From Candidatus Methylomirabilota bacterium (GTDB taxonomy: Bacteria > Methylomirabilota > Methylomirabilia > Methylomirabilales > Methylomirabilaceae): a DNA stretch of 64,000 nt. The notes under the pieces are model-generated. The model saw only the letters and a program-made list of their open reading frames with translations. It ran no database searches and was not told the origin of the DNA. Of the stretch, positions 47,778 through 54,478 are shown piece after piece (the first letter of the stretch is position 1; each line of letters starts with the position of its first letter). Made by a program: the position numbers and the translations under genes. The stretch spans positions 36,727-100,726 of the forward strand of contig PQAM01000014.1 of assembly GCA_003104975.1 (NCBI GenBank). Reading direction: 5' to 3'.

Positions 47778-48185
47778 TTAAGTACTGGACCCAATGAAAT
47801 TCTTGCACAGGTTGGACACTACGGCCTCACCGTACTGTTCACTACCGTGCACTGCGTCGATAACTCTCCCATTTTTGAGCATGAAGTAACTCATGCGATT
47901 GCCAACATATCCACCGTAGCTGTTTTTGGCATTTATGTGTGCACAAACCACATACCCAAATTTTATCTCGCCGAAGCTCCTCCACCCGGATTTTGGTGTA
48001 TTCAAGAACTGAAAGCGTGCGCTTTCTGGATCTTTCAGAACGAACTGCATATAACCTTTGATGATTTGCTCGTAGTCACTAGGGTATGAGCCGTAGTCGG
48101 CGGCAGCAAGCTGATCCCAGGTTGGCGGAGTCACGCAGCCTGCAGCCAATGCACAAAGTGTTAGTGCGGCAAGAATTTTCTCCAT
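47778..48185 (-). CDS. Small lipoprotein, unknown function
   Basis: A 135-residue protein with a clear lipoprotein signal: MEKILAALTLCALAAGCVTP, where LAAGC is a lipobox and the cysteine at ~17 would be lipidated. The mature part contains YEQIIKGYMQFVLKDPESAR, a pattern common in small secreted proteins of unknown function, and GYVVCAHINAKNSYGGYVGN. The ATG at 48185 follows a purine-rich ribosome site (AGGCTC region) and is chosen because the signal begins there; a longer reading would include repeat DNA. Promoter module copy 4 lies about 77 bases upstream and points at it. Confidence 0.75.
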   Translation of the reverse strand: MEKILAALTLCALAAGCVTPPTWDQLAAADYGSYPSDYEQIIKGYMQFVLKDPESARFQFLNTPKSGWRSFGEIKFGYVVCAHINAKNSYGGYVGNRMSYFMLKNGRVIDAVHGSEQYGEAVVSNLCKNFIGSST

Positions 48186-48249
48186 GAAGAGCCTCCCATA
48201 AAAGCGTCCACAGAGTAGACTAGTCGGTCTGTCTTGATCGGGTTTTTTG

Positions 48250-48339
48250 TCGTTAGCGCGGATTTTATTGTGTCGGTCAGCTTTTCGCAAGGAATTTCTG
48301 AGTTGCGTAGATCGAACCAACTTTGCACATGTTGTCAGC
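48250..48339 (-). repeat. Promoter-bearing dispersed module, copy 4
   Basis: Fourth copy of the module, between an integrase remnant (48340-48434) and the lipoprotein gene. On the minus strand: TTGCGA (48290-48285), 17 bases, TAAAAT (48267-48262). Its GTTAGCGCGG and TTTTCGCAAGG stretches match copy 1 closely over ~90 bases. Confidence 0.75.
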
Positions 48340-48434
48340 CTACTGCACCCCGGTCGAACTATGCTCCGGACGCAATCCGAGTCGATCTGGTGGGTTGTGG
48401 ACTCCACTCCCCTGTCATGCTCTAAGACCATGCG
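48340..48434 (-). pseudogene. Second remnant of integrase 3' end
   Basis: On the minus strand one frame reads GVHNPPDRLGLRPEHSSTGV and another, shifted by one base, reads MVLEHDRGVESTTHQ. Both resemble the C-terminal tail THVLNR.GRGVRSP.DRLGL of integron-type integrases. It lies at the same place relative to module copy 4 as the larger remnant does to copy 1. Confidence is lower because the tail is short. Confidence 0.55.
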
Positions 48435-48470
48435 ACGGTATGTAACGCAAATCATCCGCCTGTACGGGCA

Positions 48471-48591
48471 TCACTGAGAGCGGCCGCTACGGAGGAGGTC
48501 CACGACATTATCGAGGATCTGCTGGAAGGGGTGTGATGGGGCGCAACTTGACCTGCGAGAGATTGGAGAAGGGGAAGCGGACGAGAACTAC
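48471..48591 (-). pseudogene. Broken PemK/MazF-type toxin
   Basis: Directly downstream of the antitoxin at 48588, one frame reads VVLVRFPFSNLSQVKLRP and stops after ITPLPADPR; a shifted frame continues ILDNVVDLLRSGRSQ to a stop at 48473. VVLV.FPFS.LSQ.KLRP is the usual start of PemK/MazF-like toxins, and the second piece fits a C-terminal helix. Most of the middle is missing, so the toxin is dead while its antitoxin remains intact. Confidence 0.6.
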
Positions 48592-48809
48592 CGCACCTGC
48601 TGCAGGTGCGACCACGCTTCGTCCTCCTCTGGCTTGTTCCAGTCTTCGGCAAATACCGCCTCGCTCAGCAATGCACTTTCCGGCACGCCCGAGACAGGCC
48701 GCTCCTCCAAGATCGTCACGAGTGCCAGACGGGCCGCTTGAAGATGGATACGTTCGAGGAGCCGCACGTTCCCGTGTTCATCGATCACGGCTTCAACGGT
48801 TCGAATCAT
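48588..48809 (-). CDS. Antitoxin of a PemK/MazF-type module
   Basis: A 73-residue protein with the widespread short antitoxin pattern: IRTVEAVIDEHGNVRLLERI at the start, LALVTILEERPVSGVPESAL in the middle and EDWNKPEEDEAWSHL near the end. Proteins of this type pair with toxins like the broken one just downstream, overlapping its stop. The ATG at 48809 is preferred over 48827. With the toxin gene broken, this may act as an orphan that guards against toxins of the same family carried elsewhere. Confidence 0.75.
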   Translation of the reverse strand: MIRTVEAVIDEHGNVRLLERIHLQAARLALVTILEERPVSGVPESALLSEAVFAEDWNKPEEDEAWSHLQQVR

Positions 48810-48868
48810 CGTTTTTACTTCCCTCACAAGTTTACACGACCTGACCCTCGCACGTCTAACTACAAAAA

Positions 48869-49084
48869 TTAGCCGTTCTGGTGACTCGGTGCTTTCTTCA
48901 GTGACGCCAGAATCTCATCAAGCGTCAGATCCTTGAACAGGGCTTCCCGTTCCTCTGTGTAGTCACCGTAACCTGTCGTGAACTGGTTTAGAAACCGCAC
49001 GGTGTCTACTATTCCCATATCTTTGGAGAGCAAGTCGATCGCATGTCGCGTGATCTCGCTCAGGGGTTTCGCCTTCACATTCAT
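48869..49084 (-). CDS. Small protein partnered with VapC-like toxin (putative antitoxin)
   Basis: A 71-residue protein. Seen: AKPLSEITRHAIDLLSKDMG, then VDTVRFLNQFTTGYGDYTEE and FKDLTLDEILASLKK, which suggest a mainly helical fold. I do not recognise a family with certainty, but its gene overlaps the upstream PIN-domain toxin by 4 bases (ATGA), as toxin-antitoxin partners do. The order (toxin first) is reversed from the usual VapBC layout. Confidence 0.65.
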   Translation of the reverse strand: MNVKAKPLSEITRHAIDLLSKDMGIVDTVRFLNQFTTGYGDYTEEREALFKDLTLDEILASLKKAPSHQNG

Positions 49085-49521
49085 TTCGTTACCTCCGTTA
49101 TCAGCTCGAGCGGAGAGACCGCTTTGGTTTGTCCCGTGTCCACCGCTCTGGCCTGCTTGAGAAATTTATCATCACACGTGCAGAAATACTCGGCCCCTCC
49201 TACCACTGCCGACGCCAGGTGGAGCGCGTCCAAGGGCTTGACTCCTTCCGCTTCGAAAGCCCGCGCACGCTCCTCGACGTGCCTGTCCGTGCGAATGAAC
49301 GCTGTCGCTTTGGTCAATACCCTGAGGGCATACTCTTTGCGCACAGGGTGCGGGTTACGCTCTAACTCGAATACCATGATATCGGAAGTCATCAACTCCA
49401 CTTGTCCAGCTTCACAGAGCGTGAGGACCCCCAGAATGGCCTCGGCTTCTACGGCAATCCTCGGCTGAGTCTTGGTGTCGAGCGGACGCTGTACGCCGCA
49501 CATATCAAGGTAGATTCTCAT
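49081..49521 (-). CDS. PIN-domain protein, VapC-type toxin
   Basis: A 146-residue PIN-domain RNase. Seen: the first acidic residue in RIYLDMCGVQRPLD (D6), a second cluster around IMVFELERNPHPVRKEY, and the C-terminal VKPLDALHLASAVVGGAEYF with CDDKFLKQA, giving the D...E...D..D pattern of PIN nucleases. Such toxins cut RNA. It overlaps the small gene downstream by 4 bases. A promoter module (copy 3) lies ~110 bases upstream on the same strand. Confidence 0.82.
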   Translation of the reverse strand: MRIYLDMCGVQRPLDTKTQPRIAVEAEAILGVLTLCEAGQVELMTSDIMVFELERNPHPVRKEYALRVLTKATAFIRTDRHVEERARAFEAEGVKPLDALHLASAVVGGAEYFCTCDDKFLKQARAVDTGQTKAVSPLELITEVTK

Positions 49522-49616
49522 GGTACAAGTCCACCTGTTGACTTCTTTAGCTGCAACTCACGCCGAAGAACGGCTAACCACAGAGGAAACTGGTCGGTCA
49601 AGATCTATCGGCTGAT

Positions 49617-49700
49617 GCCGTAGTTAGCACGGATTGTATTGCGCCCGTCAGCGGCTCGCAAGGAATTTCTGAGTTGCGCAGATCGGACAAGCACACACAT
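49617..49700 (-). repeat. Promoter-bearing dispersed module, copy 3
   Basis: Third copy. On the minus strand: TTGCGA (49661-49656), 17 bases, TACAAT (49638-49633), pointing at the VapC gene. Its flank is cut off from the integrase-like tail at 49830 by the MITE core at 49731-49793, so the module was split by an insertion. Confidence 0.7.
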
Positions 49701-49730
49701 ATACATGACGCCACAAATCTCAGACAATTC

Positions 49731-49793
49731 GTCATTCCGGGCTTGACCCGGCATCCAGGGCTTTTATGGATTCCCGCTTTCGCGGGAATGACG
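49731..49793 (+). repeat. MITE-like repeat core, copy G (nested)
   Basis: GTCATTCCGGGCTTGACCCG ... ATTCCCGCTTTCGCGGGAAT: the dRS3-like core is present without the long flanks. It lies inside module copy 3, between the promoter part and the integrase tail, so it inserted after that module had formed. Confidence 0.75.
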
Positions 49794-49829
49794 GCTATTG
49801 TTGCGATTTATGACGACGTGTACAGTATC

Positions 49830-49910
49830 AGGTGATCGCACCACGGTCGAACTGCGCTCCGGACCTAACCCGCGTCGATTCGCTGGGTTGTGGACTCCCC
49901 TACCGTCGCG
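49830..49910 (-). pseudogene. Third remnant of integrase 3' end
   Basis: On the minus strand GVHNPANRRGLGPERSSTVV aligns with the tail of the remnant at 48340 (GVHNPPDRLGLRPEHSSTGV) and less closely with the one at 19294. No catalytic part is present. The shared tail and shared downstream module show that the two travelled together. Confidence 0.5.
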
Positions 49911-50014
49911 GGACATCCGGTGTTCCCTTGGCCGCGTGCTATATCCTGGCTATTTCAACCGAAAGCTTCCGGTCGGCATCCCACTGCCACCCGATCACAA
50001 TCGAATTCCGGCGA

Positions 50015-50287
50015 TCAGGCGACTTCAAGTAAGGCCTTTGGATTCTTGTCGGCGATCATGAGCAGCGTTCGAGCTGCGCCGGATGGCGCACGACGTCCCT
50101 GTTCCCATTCCTGAAGCGTTCGGACTGAAACGCCTAACAATCGCGCGAATCGAGACTGCGAAAGGCCCGTTTTTTCACGGATGGCGTCGACCGATGGTCT
50201 GGTGATCACGCGACCGTGTTCGCCGCGTTTGATTTCGCGGATCCCTTCCAAAATCTCCAAGCCAATGTTACGTTTAGATTTAGCCAT
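50015..50287 (-). CDS. HTH antitoxin, HigA/XRE type
   Basis: A 90-residue helix-turn-helix protein. Seen: NIGLEILEGIREIKRGEHGR near the start, SVDAIREKTGLSQSRFARLL and VSVRTLQEWEQGRRAPSGAA (~residues 50-70), a complete XRE-type DNA-binding unit, then ARTLLMIADKNPKALLEV. It should bind the upstream toxin product and an operator before the pair. The gene starts inside the toxin stop (overlap 50280-50287). Confidence 0.9.
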   Translation of the reverse strand: MAKSKRNIGLEILEGIREIKRGEHGRVITRPSVDAIREKTGLSQSRFARLLGVSVRTLQEWEQGRRAPSGAARTLLMIADKNPKALLEVA

Positions 50288-50594
50288 TGTCGATCTCCTT
50301 CTTGATCTGTTTCAGAATGTGTGCCGGGATGTTTTCTGAGACACTCTTGGCATACAGAGTCAACATCCAAATGACGCCCTCGCTGACTTTAGCATAGTAA
50401 ATGATCCGCATCCCACTGCGCTTTCCACGCCCAGCCAAACCCCAACGCAGTTTTCGTATCCCTCCGGAACCTGGAATAATAGCGCCTGCTTCAAGGTTCT
50501 TGATCAGAGCCGTTTGTACGTCCGCGTATTCGTCGTCAGAAAGATACTCGGACACGAGGCGCGTGAACAACCTTGTTTCGATGAAACTATACAT
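50280..50594 (-). CDS. RelE/HigB-type toxin
   Basis: A 104-residue toxin. Seen: FIETRLFTRLVSEYLSDDEY, ADVQTALIKNLEAGAIIPGS, GIRKLRWGLAGRGKRSGMRI and IYYAKVSEGVIWMLTLYAKS, the conserved order for RelE-like mRNA interferases of the type paired with XRE antitoxins. Gene order is toxin then antitoxin with an 8-base overlap. Promoter module copy 5 lies ~230 bases upstream, with a decayed antitoxin piece between. Confidence 0.88.
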   Translation of the reverse strand: MYSFIETRLFTRLVSEYLSDDEYADVQTALIKNLEAGAIIPGSGGIRKLRWGLAGRGKRSGMRIIYYAKVSEGVIWMLTLYAKSVSENIPAHILKQIKKEIDNG

Positions 50595-50751
50595 TGAAGT
50601 ATTGTACGTCTAAGACGTAGGATGTCAAGCAGATTGCTGAGTGGAAGGAATCGAATATCGCCGCGCTACTCAGCGGGCTGGGGCCGGAGAAAACGGATCA
50701 CGGCTATGACCCGGGATGCCGCTTAAGGCAGCCGGATTTCGGACGACCAAA

Positions 50752-50815
50752 CTAGGCCGCGAGCCATTTGTCGAGGCGAGCCTTGGCGTCTTCGTGGGAA
50801 ATGACGCCCTCAGAT
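50752..50815 (-). pseudogene. C-terminal piece of an antitoxin-like gene
   Basis: On the minus strand AESEGVISHEDAKARLDKWL then AA and a stop. VISHEDA.ARL..WL is the usual C-terminal end of short antitoxins (StbD/Phd-like). No start or N-terminal half is present; the fragment begins directly at the end of promoter module copy 5. The other DNA between 50595 and 51139 is repeat or shows no gene. Confidence 0.5.
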
Positions 50816-50882
50816 TCCGCGCGGATTCTATTGGGTCGGTCAGCGGTTCGCAAGGAAGTTCTGAGATTCAGAGCTCAGATAC
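50814..50882 (-). repeat. Promoter-bearing dispersed module, copy 5
   Basis: Fifth copy, shorter and without an integrase tail. On the minus strand: TTGCGA (50853-50848), 17 bases, TAGAAT (50830-50825). It joins the antitoxin fragment at its downstream end and lies upstream of the RelE/XRE pair. Confidence 0.7.
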
Positions 50883-50991
50883 TTACCGCACGGATTGTCG
50901 CTGGGAAGCGGCTGGCGGGAATCCAGCGCGACCGTGATTTTTGCTTGCTTTCTGAGATATTTGAGCTTATAGGTCAAGCCATGGGAGACGA

Positions 50992-51068
50992 TCCTCTCAC
51001 CCTCGCCCTCTCCCCCAAATGGGGGCGAGGGGAATAACAGCTTTTCTGCCACAAGTGGGGGAGAGGAG
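50992..51068 (+). repeat. CCCTCGCC-type repeat with hairpin
   Basis: CCTCTCACCCTCGCCCTCTC, then CCCCCAAATGGGGG and GCGAGGGG, followed by AGTGGGGGAGAGGAG. A pyrimidine-rich element with nested inverted arms of a sort common between genes in many bacteria. It lies before the thiolase gene. Confidence 0.55.
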
Positions 51069-51078
51069 ATGGGAAGAA

Positions 51079-51120
51079 CGGTGAGATTGCCGCGTACCCT
51101 TCGGGTGCTCGCAATGACGG
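51079..51120 (+). repeat. CATTGCGAGC-type repeat, half copy
   Basis: CGGTGAGATTGCCGCGTACC ... GTGCTCGCAATGACGG corresponds to the right half of the copies at 15772, 35683 and 45834. Confidence 0.65.
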
Positions 51121-51139
51121 AGAGGGAGGAGAGTCCATC

Positions 51140-52450
51140 ATGCGGCCGGTGTATATGGTCTCGGGAGGGGTGAGCAAGTTTGCGAAGGCTCGGCCGGACG
51201 TCACCTTCCAACCGATGGTGAAGGAGGCGTACGACTACGCCCTTAAGGACCTCGGGCTCGAGCACTCCCGGTTTGTTGAGATCGTCGATGGCTCGGTCGC
51301 CTCATATTTCTCCGACCATTTTCAGCGCCAGTTGATGTCGGGCATCATGGTGCAGGACTACCTGGGGCTCTGCCCCAAGCCGAGCCACCGGGTCGAAGGG
51401 GGAGGCGCAACCGGGGGGCTCTGCTTTCAGGAGGCCTGGAAGTCGGTGGCCTCGGGCCTCATGGACGTCTGCGTGGCCTACGGCTTCGAGACGATGTCCC
51501 ACGTCAACACCTGGAAGGGGAACGAATTCATCGCCCTGGCTTCCGACGTGAGCTTCGACTACCCGGTAGGCGGCTTCTATACCGGCTACTACGCGATGAT
51601 GGTGGTCCGGCACATGAAGGAGTTCGGCACGACGGTCGAGCAGATGGCCCACGTCTCGGTGAAGAATCACAACAACGCCTTCCACAACCCCTATGCCCAG
51701 AAGCGAAAGCGCCTCACGATCGAGGATGTGCGACGGGCGCCGATGGTGGCATGGCCGCTGACGCGCCTCGATATCTGCGTCATGTCGGACGGCGCGGCCG
51801 CCGCGATTCTGGCCAGCGAGGAGGGGGTTGGCAAGCTGGAGAGGGCGAGCGGCAAGCGTCTCAAGCTGGCCAAGATTGTGGGTATCGGTCGGGGGACGGA
51901 CGCGATGCGGATGGCCGACCGGCCGCACCGGAAGGTGCTGCTGCTTCCGCATGAGCGAGCCGGCGACTACCGGGGTCTCAAGTATCCCGGCATCCACTCG
52001 TTCCGGGCAGGCCGGATGGCCTCTAAGCTCGCCTACGAGATGGCCGGGATCACCCATCCGATCAAGGAGCTGGACTTCATCGAGCTACACGATGCCTACA
52101 CCTCCTCCGAGATTCAGACCTACGAGGACATGGGTCTCTGCAAGTACGGCGAGGGCGGCCGATGGGCCGAGGAGGGCAACCCCTTTCTCCCCAATCTCGA
52201 CTATGGCTTGGTGCTCAAAAAGCCGGGGACGTTGCCGGTCAATCCCTCGGGTGGCCTGATCGCATGCGGCCACCCTGTCGGGGCTACCGGCCTGATGCAG
52301 GCGGTCTTCGCCCTGTGGCAACTGCAGGGCAGCATCAAGAAGCACTTTGGCAACGACCGCTTGCAGGTTAAGGGGGCACGACGTGGGGCGATTCACAGTC
52401 ACGCCGGCACCGGGACCTATGTCACCGTGACCATCATGGAGAAAGGCTGA
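51140..52450 (+). CDS. Thiolase-like protein lacking the usual catalytic cysteines
   Basis: A 436-residue thiolase-fold protein of the SCP-x/acetyl-CoA acetyltransferase group. Seen: the N-terminal VYMVSGGVSKFAKARPDVTF, SMTLYH-like central blocks, CVMSDGAAAAILASEEGV, and the C-terminal PSGGLIACGHPVGATGLMQA with the conserved GHPVGATG histidine. Where active thiolases have a nucleophilic Cys in a CASG motif, the aligned stretch reads RVEGGGATGGLC, with glycine at the Cys position; the second, C-terminal Cys is replaced by HSHAGTG. Thiolase-like proteins without the Cys and paired with a DUF35 protein include the steroid side-chain retro-aldolase Ltp2. A DUF35 gene lies at 53435. Activity is therefore probably not simple thiolysis. 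Confidence 0.82.
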   Translation: MRPVYMVSGGVSKFAKARPDVTFQPMVKEAYDYALKDLGLEHSRFVEIVDGSVASYFSDHFQRQLMSGIMVQDYLGLCPKPSHRVEGGGATGGLCFQEAWKSVASGLMDVCVAYGFETMSHVNTWKGNEFIALASDVSFDYPVGGFYTGYYAMMVVRHMKEFGTTVEQMAHVSVKNHNNAFHNPYAQKRKRLTIEDVRRAPMVAWPLTRLDICVMSDGAAAAILASEEGVGKLERASGKRLKLAKIVGIGRGTDAMRMADRPHRKVLLLPHERAGDYRGLKYPGIHSFRAGRMASKLAYEMAGITHPIKELDFIELHDAYTSSEIQTYEDMGLCKYGEGGRWAEEGNPFLPNLDYGLVLKKPGTLPVNPSGGLIACGHPVGATGLMQAVFALWQLQGSIKKHFGNDRLQVKGARRGAIHSHAGTGTYVTVTIMEKG

Positions 52451-52536
52451 CCTGCCTGCGCGTCGTACGCTCTATGGGGGATGAGGTCAGGAAAACCCGC
52501 TCGGCCGTCATGTTGTCAGTACAAGGAGACTCAGCG

Positions 52537-52761
52537 ATGAAACAGTTCAAGGTGGTAGTTGAGAAGCATCCGGAGGGCTATGTCGCCTATCCGCTAGGCC
52601 TCAAAGGGGTTGTTGTCGGCGAGGGCGACACCTACGAGGAGGCACTAGCCGACGTCAAGTCTGCCATTCGTTTCCATATTGAGACCTTTGGCGAGGAAGT
52701 CCTGGAGGGCGAACCGCCGGTACTTGAAGTCTTTGTGGCCGAAGCCGGAATCGCCATCTAA
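52537..52761 (+). CDS. HicB-like protein (antitoxin fold), no HicA seen
   Basis: A 74-residue HicB-type protein. Seen: FKVVVEKHPEGYVAYPLGLK at the start, VVGEGDTYEEALADVKSAIR in the middle and EEVLEGEPPVLEVFVAEAGI at the end, which is the partial RNase-H-like fold of HicB antitoxins. The ATG at 52537 follows AAGGAG by 8 bases and starts at homology; the frame from 52474 has no support. No HicA toxin gene is next to it. It lies between the thiolase and its DUF35 partner, next to a MazF pair. Confidence 0.8.
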   Translation: MKQFKVVVEKHPEGYVAYPLGLKGVVVGEGDTYEEALADVKSAIRFHIETFGEEVLEGEPPVLEVFVAEAGIAI

Positions 52762-52808
52762 TGCCCAAGTTTCCTGTTGATACTCCCAAAGAGTGAGAAG
52801 GAGGCAGC

Positions 52809-53048
52809 ATGACCCGGATAGAAATTCTGGAAGAACTCAAGAAACTTTCGGCAAAAGAGCGGCTTGAAGTCATTGAAGTAGCCCTGCATTTGCTACAAGA
52901 AGATCTTCAGGTCACTGAACGTCCGTTAACTTCGTCTGAAAGAAAACGCCAATTGGTGGCGGCTGCTGAGGCTTTGCGCCCAGATTATGCGGAGGATGAT
53001 GAACTGACCAGCTTTACAGTTCTTGACAGTCAGGATGTTCATGCTTAG
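52809..53048 (+). CDS. Antitoxin-like protein upstream of MazF
   Basis: A 79-residue helical protein: RIEILEELKKLSAKERLEVI, ALHLLQEDLQVTERPLTSSE and ELTSFTVLDSQDVH at the end. The start resembles the addiction-module helical antitoxins such as the one at 19804. Its stop overlaps the mazF start (ATGCTTAG at 53041-53048), so translation is coupled and it is the likely MazF antitoxin. AGAAGGAGG lies 6 bases before the ATG at 52809. Confidence 0.78.
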   Translation: MTRIEILEELKKLSAKERLEVIEVALHLLQEDLQVTERPLTSSERKRQLVAAAEALRPDYAEDDELTSFTVLDSQDVHA

Positions 53049-53385
53049 GGGCGAGGTCTGGCTGATCAATTTGGACCCAGCCATCGGGGCCGAAATCAAG
53101 AAAACTCGCCCGGCCGTCGTTGTCAATGACGATACTGTCGGGATATTGCCACTGAAGGTCATTGTGCCGATAACGGAGTGGAAGGATCGGTATGCGGTTG
53201 CGCCATGGATGGTTCGACTGGAGCCCGATTCAGAGAATGGATTGGACAAACCCTCCGCGGCAGACGCTTTTCAGGTTCGTTCGATATCTCAAACCAGATT
53301 CGTTCGTCAAGCGGGTAAATTGTCCGGGACGGCGATGCAAGAGATCACCAAGGCACTTGCTGTTGTGCTGGCCATCGAAGGATAG
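53041..53385 (+). CDS. MazF/PemK-family toxin
   Basis: A 114-residue endoribonuclease toxin. Seen: MLRGEVWLINLDPAIGAEIK with KKTRPAVVVNDDTVG (the conserved R-G-E-V-W and KTRPAVV motifs), then IVPITEWKDRYA and FQVRSISQTRFVRQAGKLSG. The protein should cut mRNA at short sequence sites. The ATG at 53041 is chosen because RGEVW is normally at residues 3-7; an earlier ATG at 53023 is possible. It overlaps its antitoxin gene by 8 bases. Confidence 0.9.
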   Translation: MLRGEVWLINLDPAIGAEIKKTRPAVVVNDDTVGILPLKVIVPITEWKDRYAVAPWMVRLEPDSENGLDKPSAADAFQVRSISQTRFVRQAGKLSGTAMQEITKALAVVLAIEG

Positions 53386-53434
53386 CGGGGTGTTGGAGTA
53401 GTTGTAGGTTACGGGAGGTAACCGGAGAAAGGGG

Positions 53435-54010
53435 GTGGGCACCGTGGCGGATGCCAAGGGTGAGAGAACCAATCGCAAACCTACAAATGAGGAGCCGGTC
53501 GCGTTGCCGGAGACCGACGACGGGACGATCCTGTTCAATGTCCCGTTTCCCAAGGACCTGGCCCAGCTCAAGACCATGGCCCCCATCCTCATCAAACAGC
53601 CGTATCAGATTGATTATCTCCACAGCTACGGGCAGGACTCCCCGTTCTTTGCCGGCCTGGCCAACGGCAAGCTGCTCGGGACTGTCTGTACGAAGTGTGG
53701 CTACAAGTACGCCACGCCCAAACTTCACTGTATGGATTGCGGCAGCGAGTGCGACTGGTTCGAACTGCCGCAGACCGGCGCGGTCCACACCTTCACCGTC
53801 TGTTACTTCGGGAGCGAGGAGTTCCTGAAGGAGACCCCCTTTGTCCTGATCCTGGTGGAGTGGCCCGGTGTGAATACCCTGTTTCTCTCACGGCTGATCG
53901 GTGTCGATCCCGTCTCACCCTCCCTGGATTGGGTCGGCATGCAGGTGAGGGCCAAATTCCGCCGCCTCTCCAAGTTCAAACCGACCGACGTCTACTTCGT
54001 CCCCGCGTAG
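53435..54010 (+). CDS. DUF35 / OB-fold zinc-ribbon partner of thiolase-like protein
   Basis: A 191-residue protein with a rubredoxin-like zinc ribbon, CTKCGYKYATPKLHCMDCG (two CxxC pairs, ~residues 84-102), followed by a DUF35 OB-fold (GAVHTFTVCYFG, FVLILVEWPGVNTLFLSRLI). Such proteins form stable complexes with thiolase-like enzymes, supplying an acyl-CoA binding site, as in HMG-CoA synthase/thiolase complexes and steroid aldolase complexes. The thiolase-like partner ends at 52450; three toxin-antitoxin genes now separate the two. The frame opens with an unusual long lead (~40 residues). Start at 53435 is a guess. Confidence 0.88.
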   Translation: MGTVADAKGERTNRKPTNEEPVALPETDDGTILFNVPFPKDLAQLKTMAPILIKQPYQIDYLHSYGQDSPFFAGLANGKLLGTVCTKCGYKYATPKLHCMDCGSECDWFELPQTGAVHTFTVCYFGSEEFLKETPFVLILVEWPGVNTLFLSRLIGVDPVSPSLDWVGMQVRAKFRRLSKFKPTDVYFVPA

Positions 54011-54037
54011 AGGTTGTGTAAGAAAGAAGTGAGTGGG

Positions 54038-54205
54038 ATGGCGGATTAAGGGGTGCGGGTGGTGGCGCGCGTTATGGCCCGCCCTGGAAGGGTGGACGAA
54101 CTCCGGGCCGTGTTGCAGGGGCTGGTCGAGCCGACGCACAAGAAGCCTGGGTGTGTGACGTACAAACTGCTCTAGAGCAAAACCGATCCGACCCATATCA
54201 CTGTC
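54038..54205 (+). pseudogene. Dead copy of antibiotic biosynthesis monooxygenase gene
   Basis: The DNA matches the intact gene at 56992 over about 150 bases but has two nonsense changes: codon 4 is TAA where the live copy has CAA, and CTTCAG of the live copy is CTCTAG here. After residue ~50 the similarity ends. Readable pieces include GVRVVARVMARPGRVDELRA and VLQGLVEPTHKKPGCVTYKL. It forms one side of a duplication that brackets the gspA/gspB pair. Confidence 0.8.
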
Positions 54206-54253
54206 CTTTCCCGCTCGCATCGCCATCCCCTGTTTTCCGATGCACAATATCCC

Positions 54254-54283
54254 TTGACACGCAAAAAACAGCCCTCCTATACT
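54254..54283 (+). promoter_or_regulatory. Sigma-70 type promoter for gspA
   Basis: TTGACA (54254-54259), 18 bases, TATACT (54278-54283). It lies after the dead monooxygenase copy and ~195 bases before the gspA start, leaving a long leader. The rest of 54206-54478 shows no gene. Confidence 0.65.
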
Positions 54284-54478
54284 TTCACCCATCGAGAGCA
54301 ATGCCGTATCACATTGATGATCAGCTATCAGCAAGCTGAATTATGAGGGATGGTTGGGCGGCGGCTCCGCCGGCGCAACGCCGTCGTCGTGTGCCGCAGA
54401 CGGCCGGCGATATCCTCTCCGATTTTCGCGGCGAAAGGTGTCGGAAGGGCAGAGCGTAGCCCCCTTCCGCGTCACGTG

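Noticed and set aside
52537..52761. Complete HicAB toxin-antitoxin system
   Set aside because: Only the HicB-like partner is seen; no HicA-sized gene with its double-stranded RNA-binding-like pattern lies next to it.
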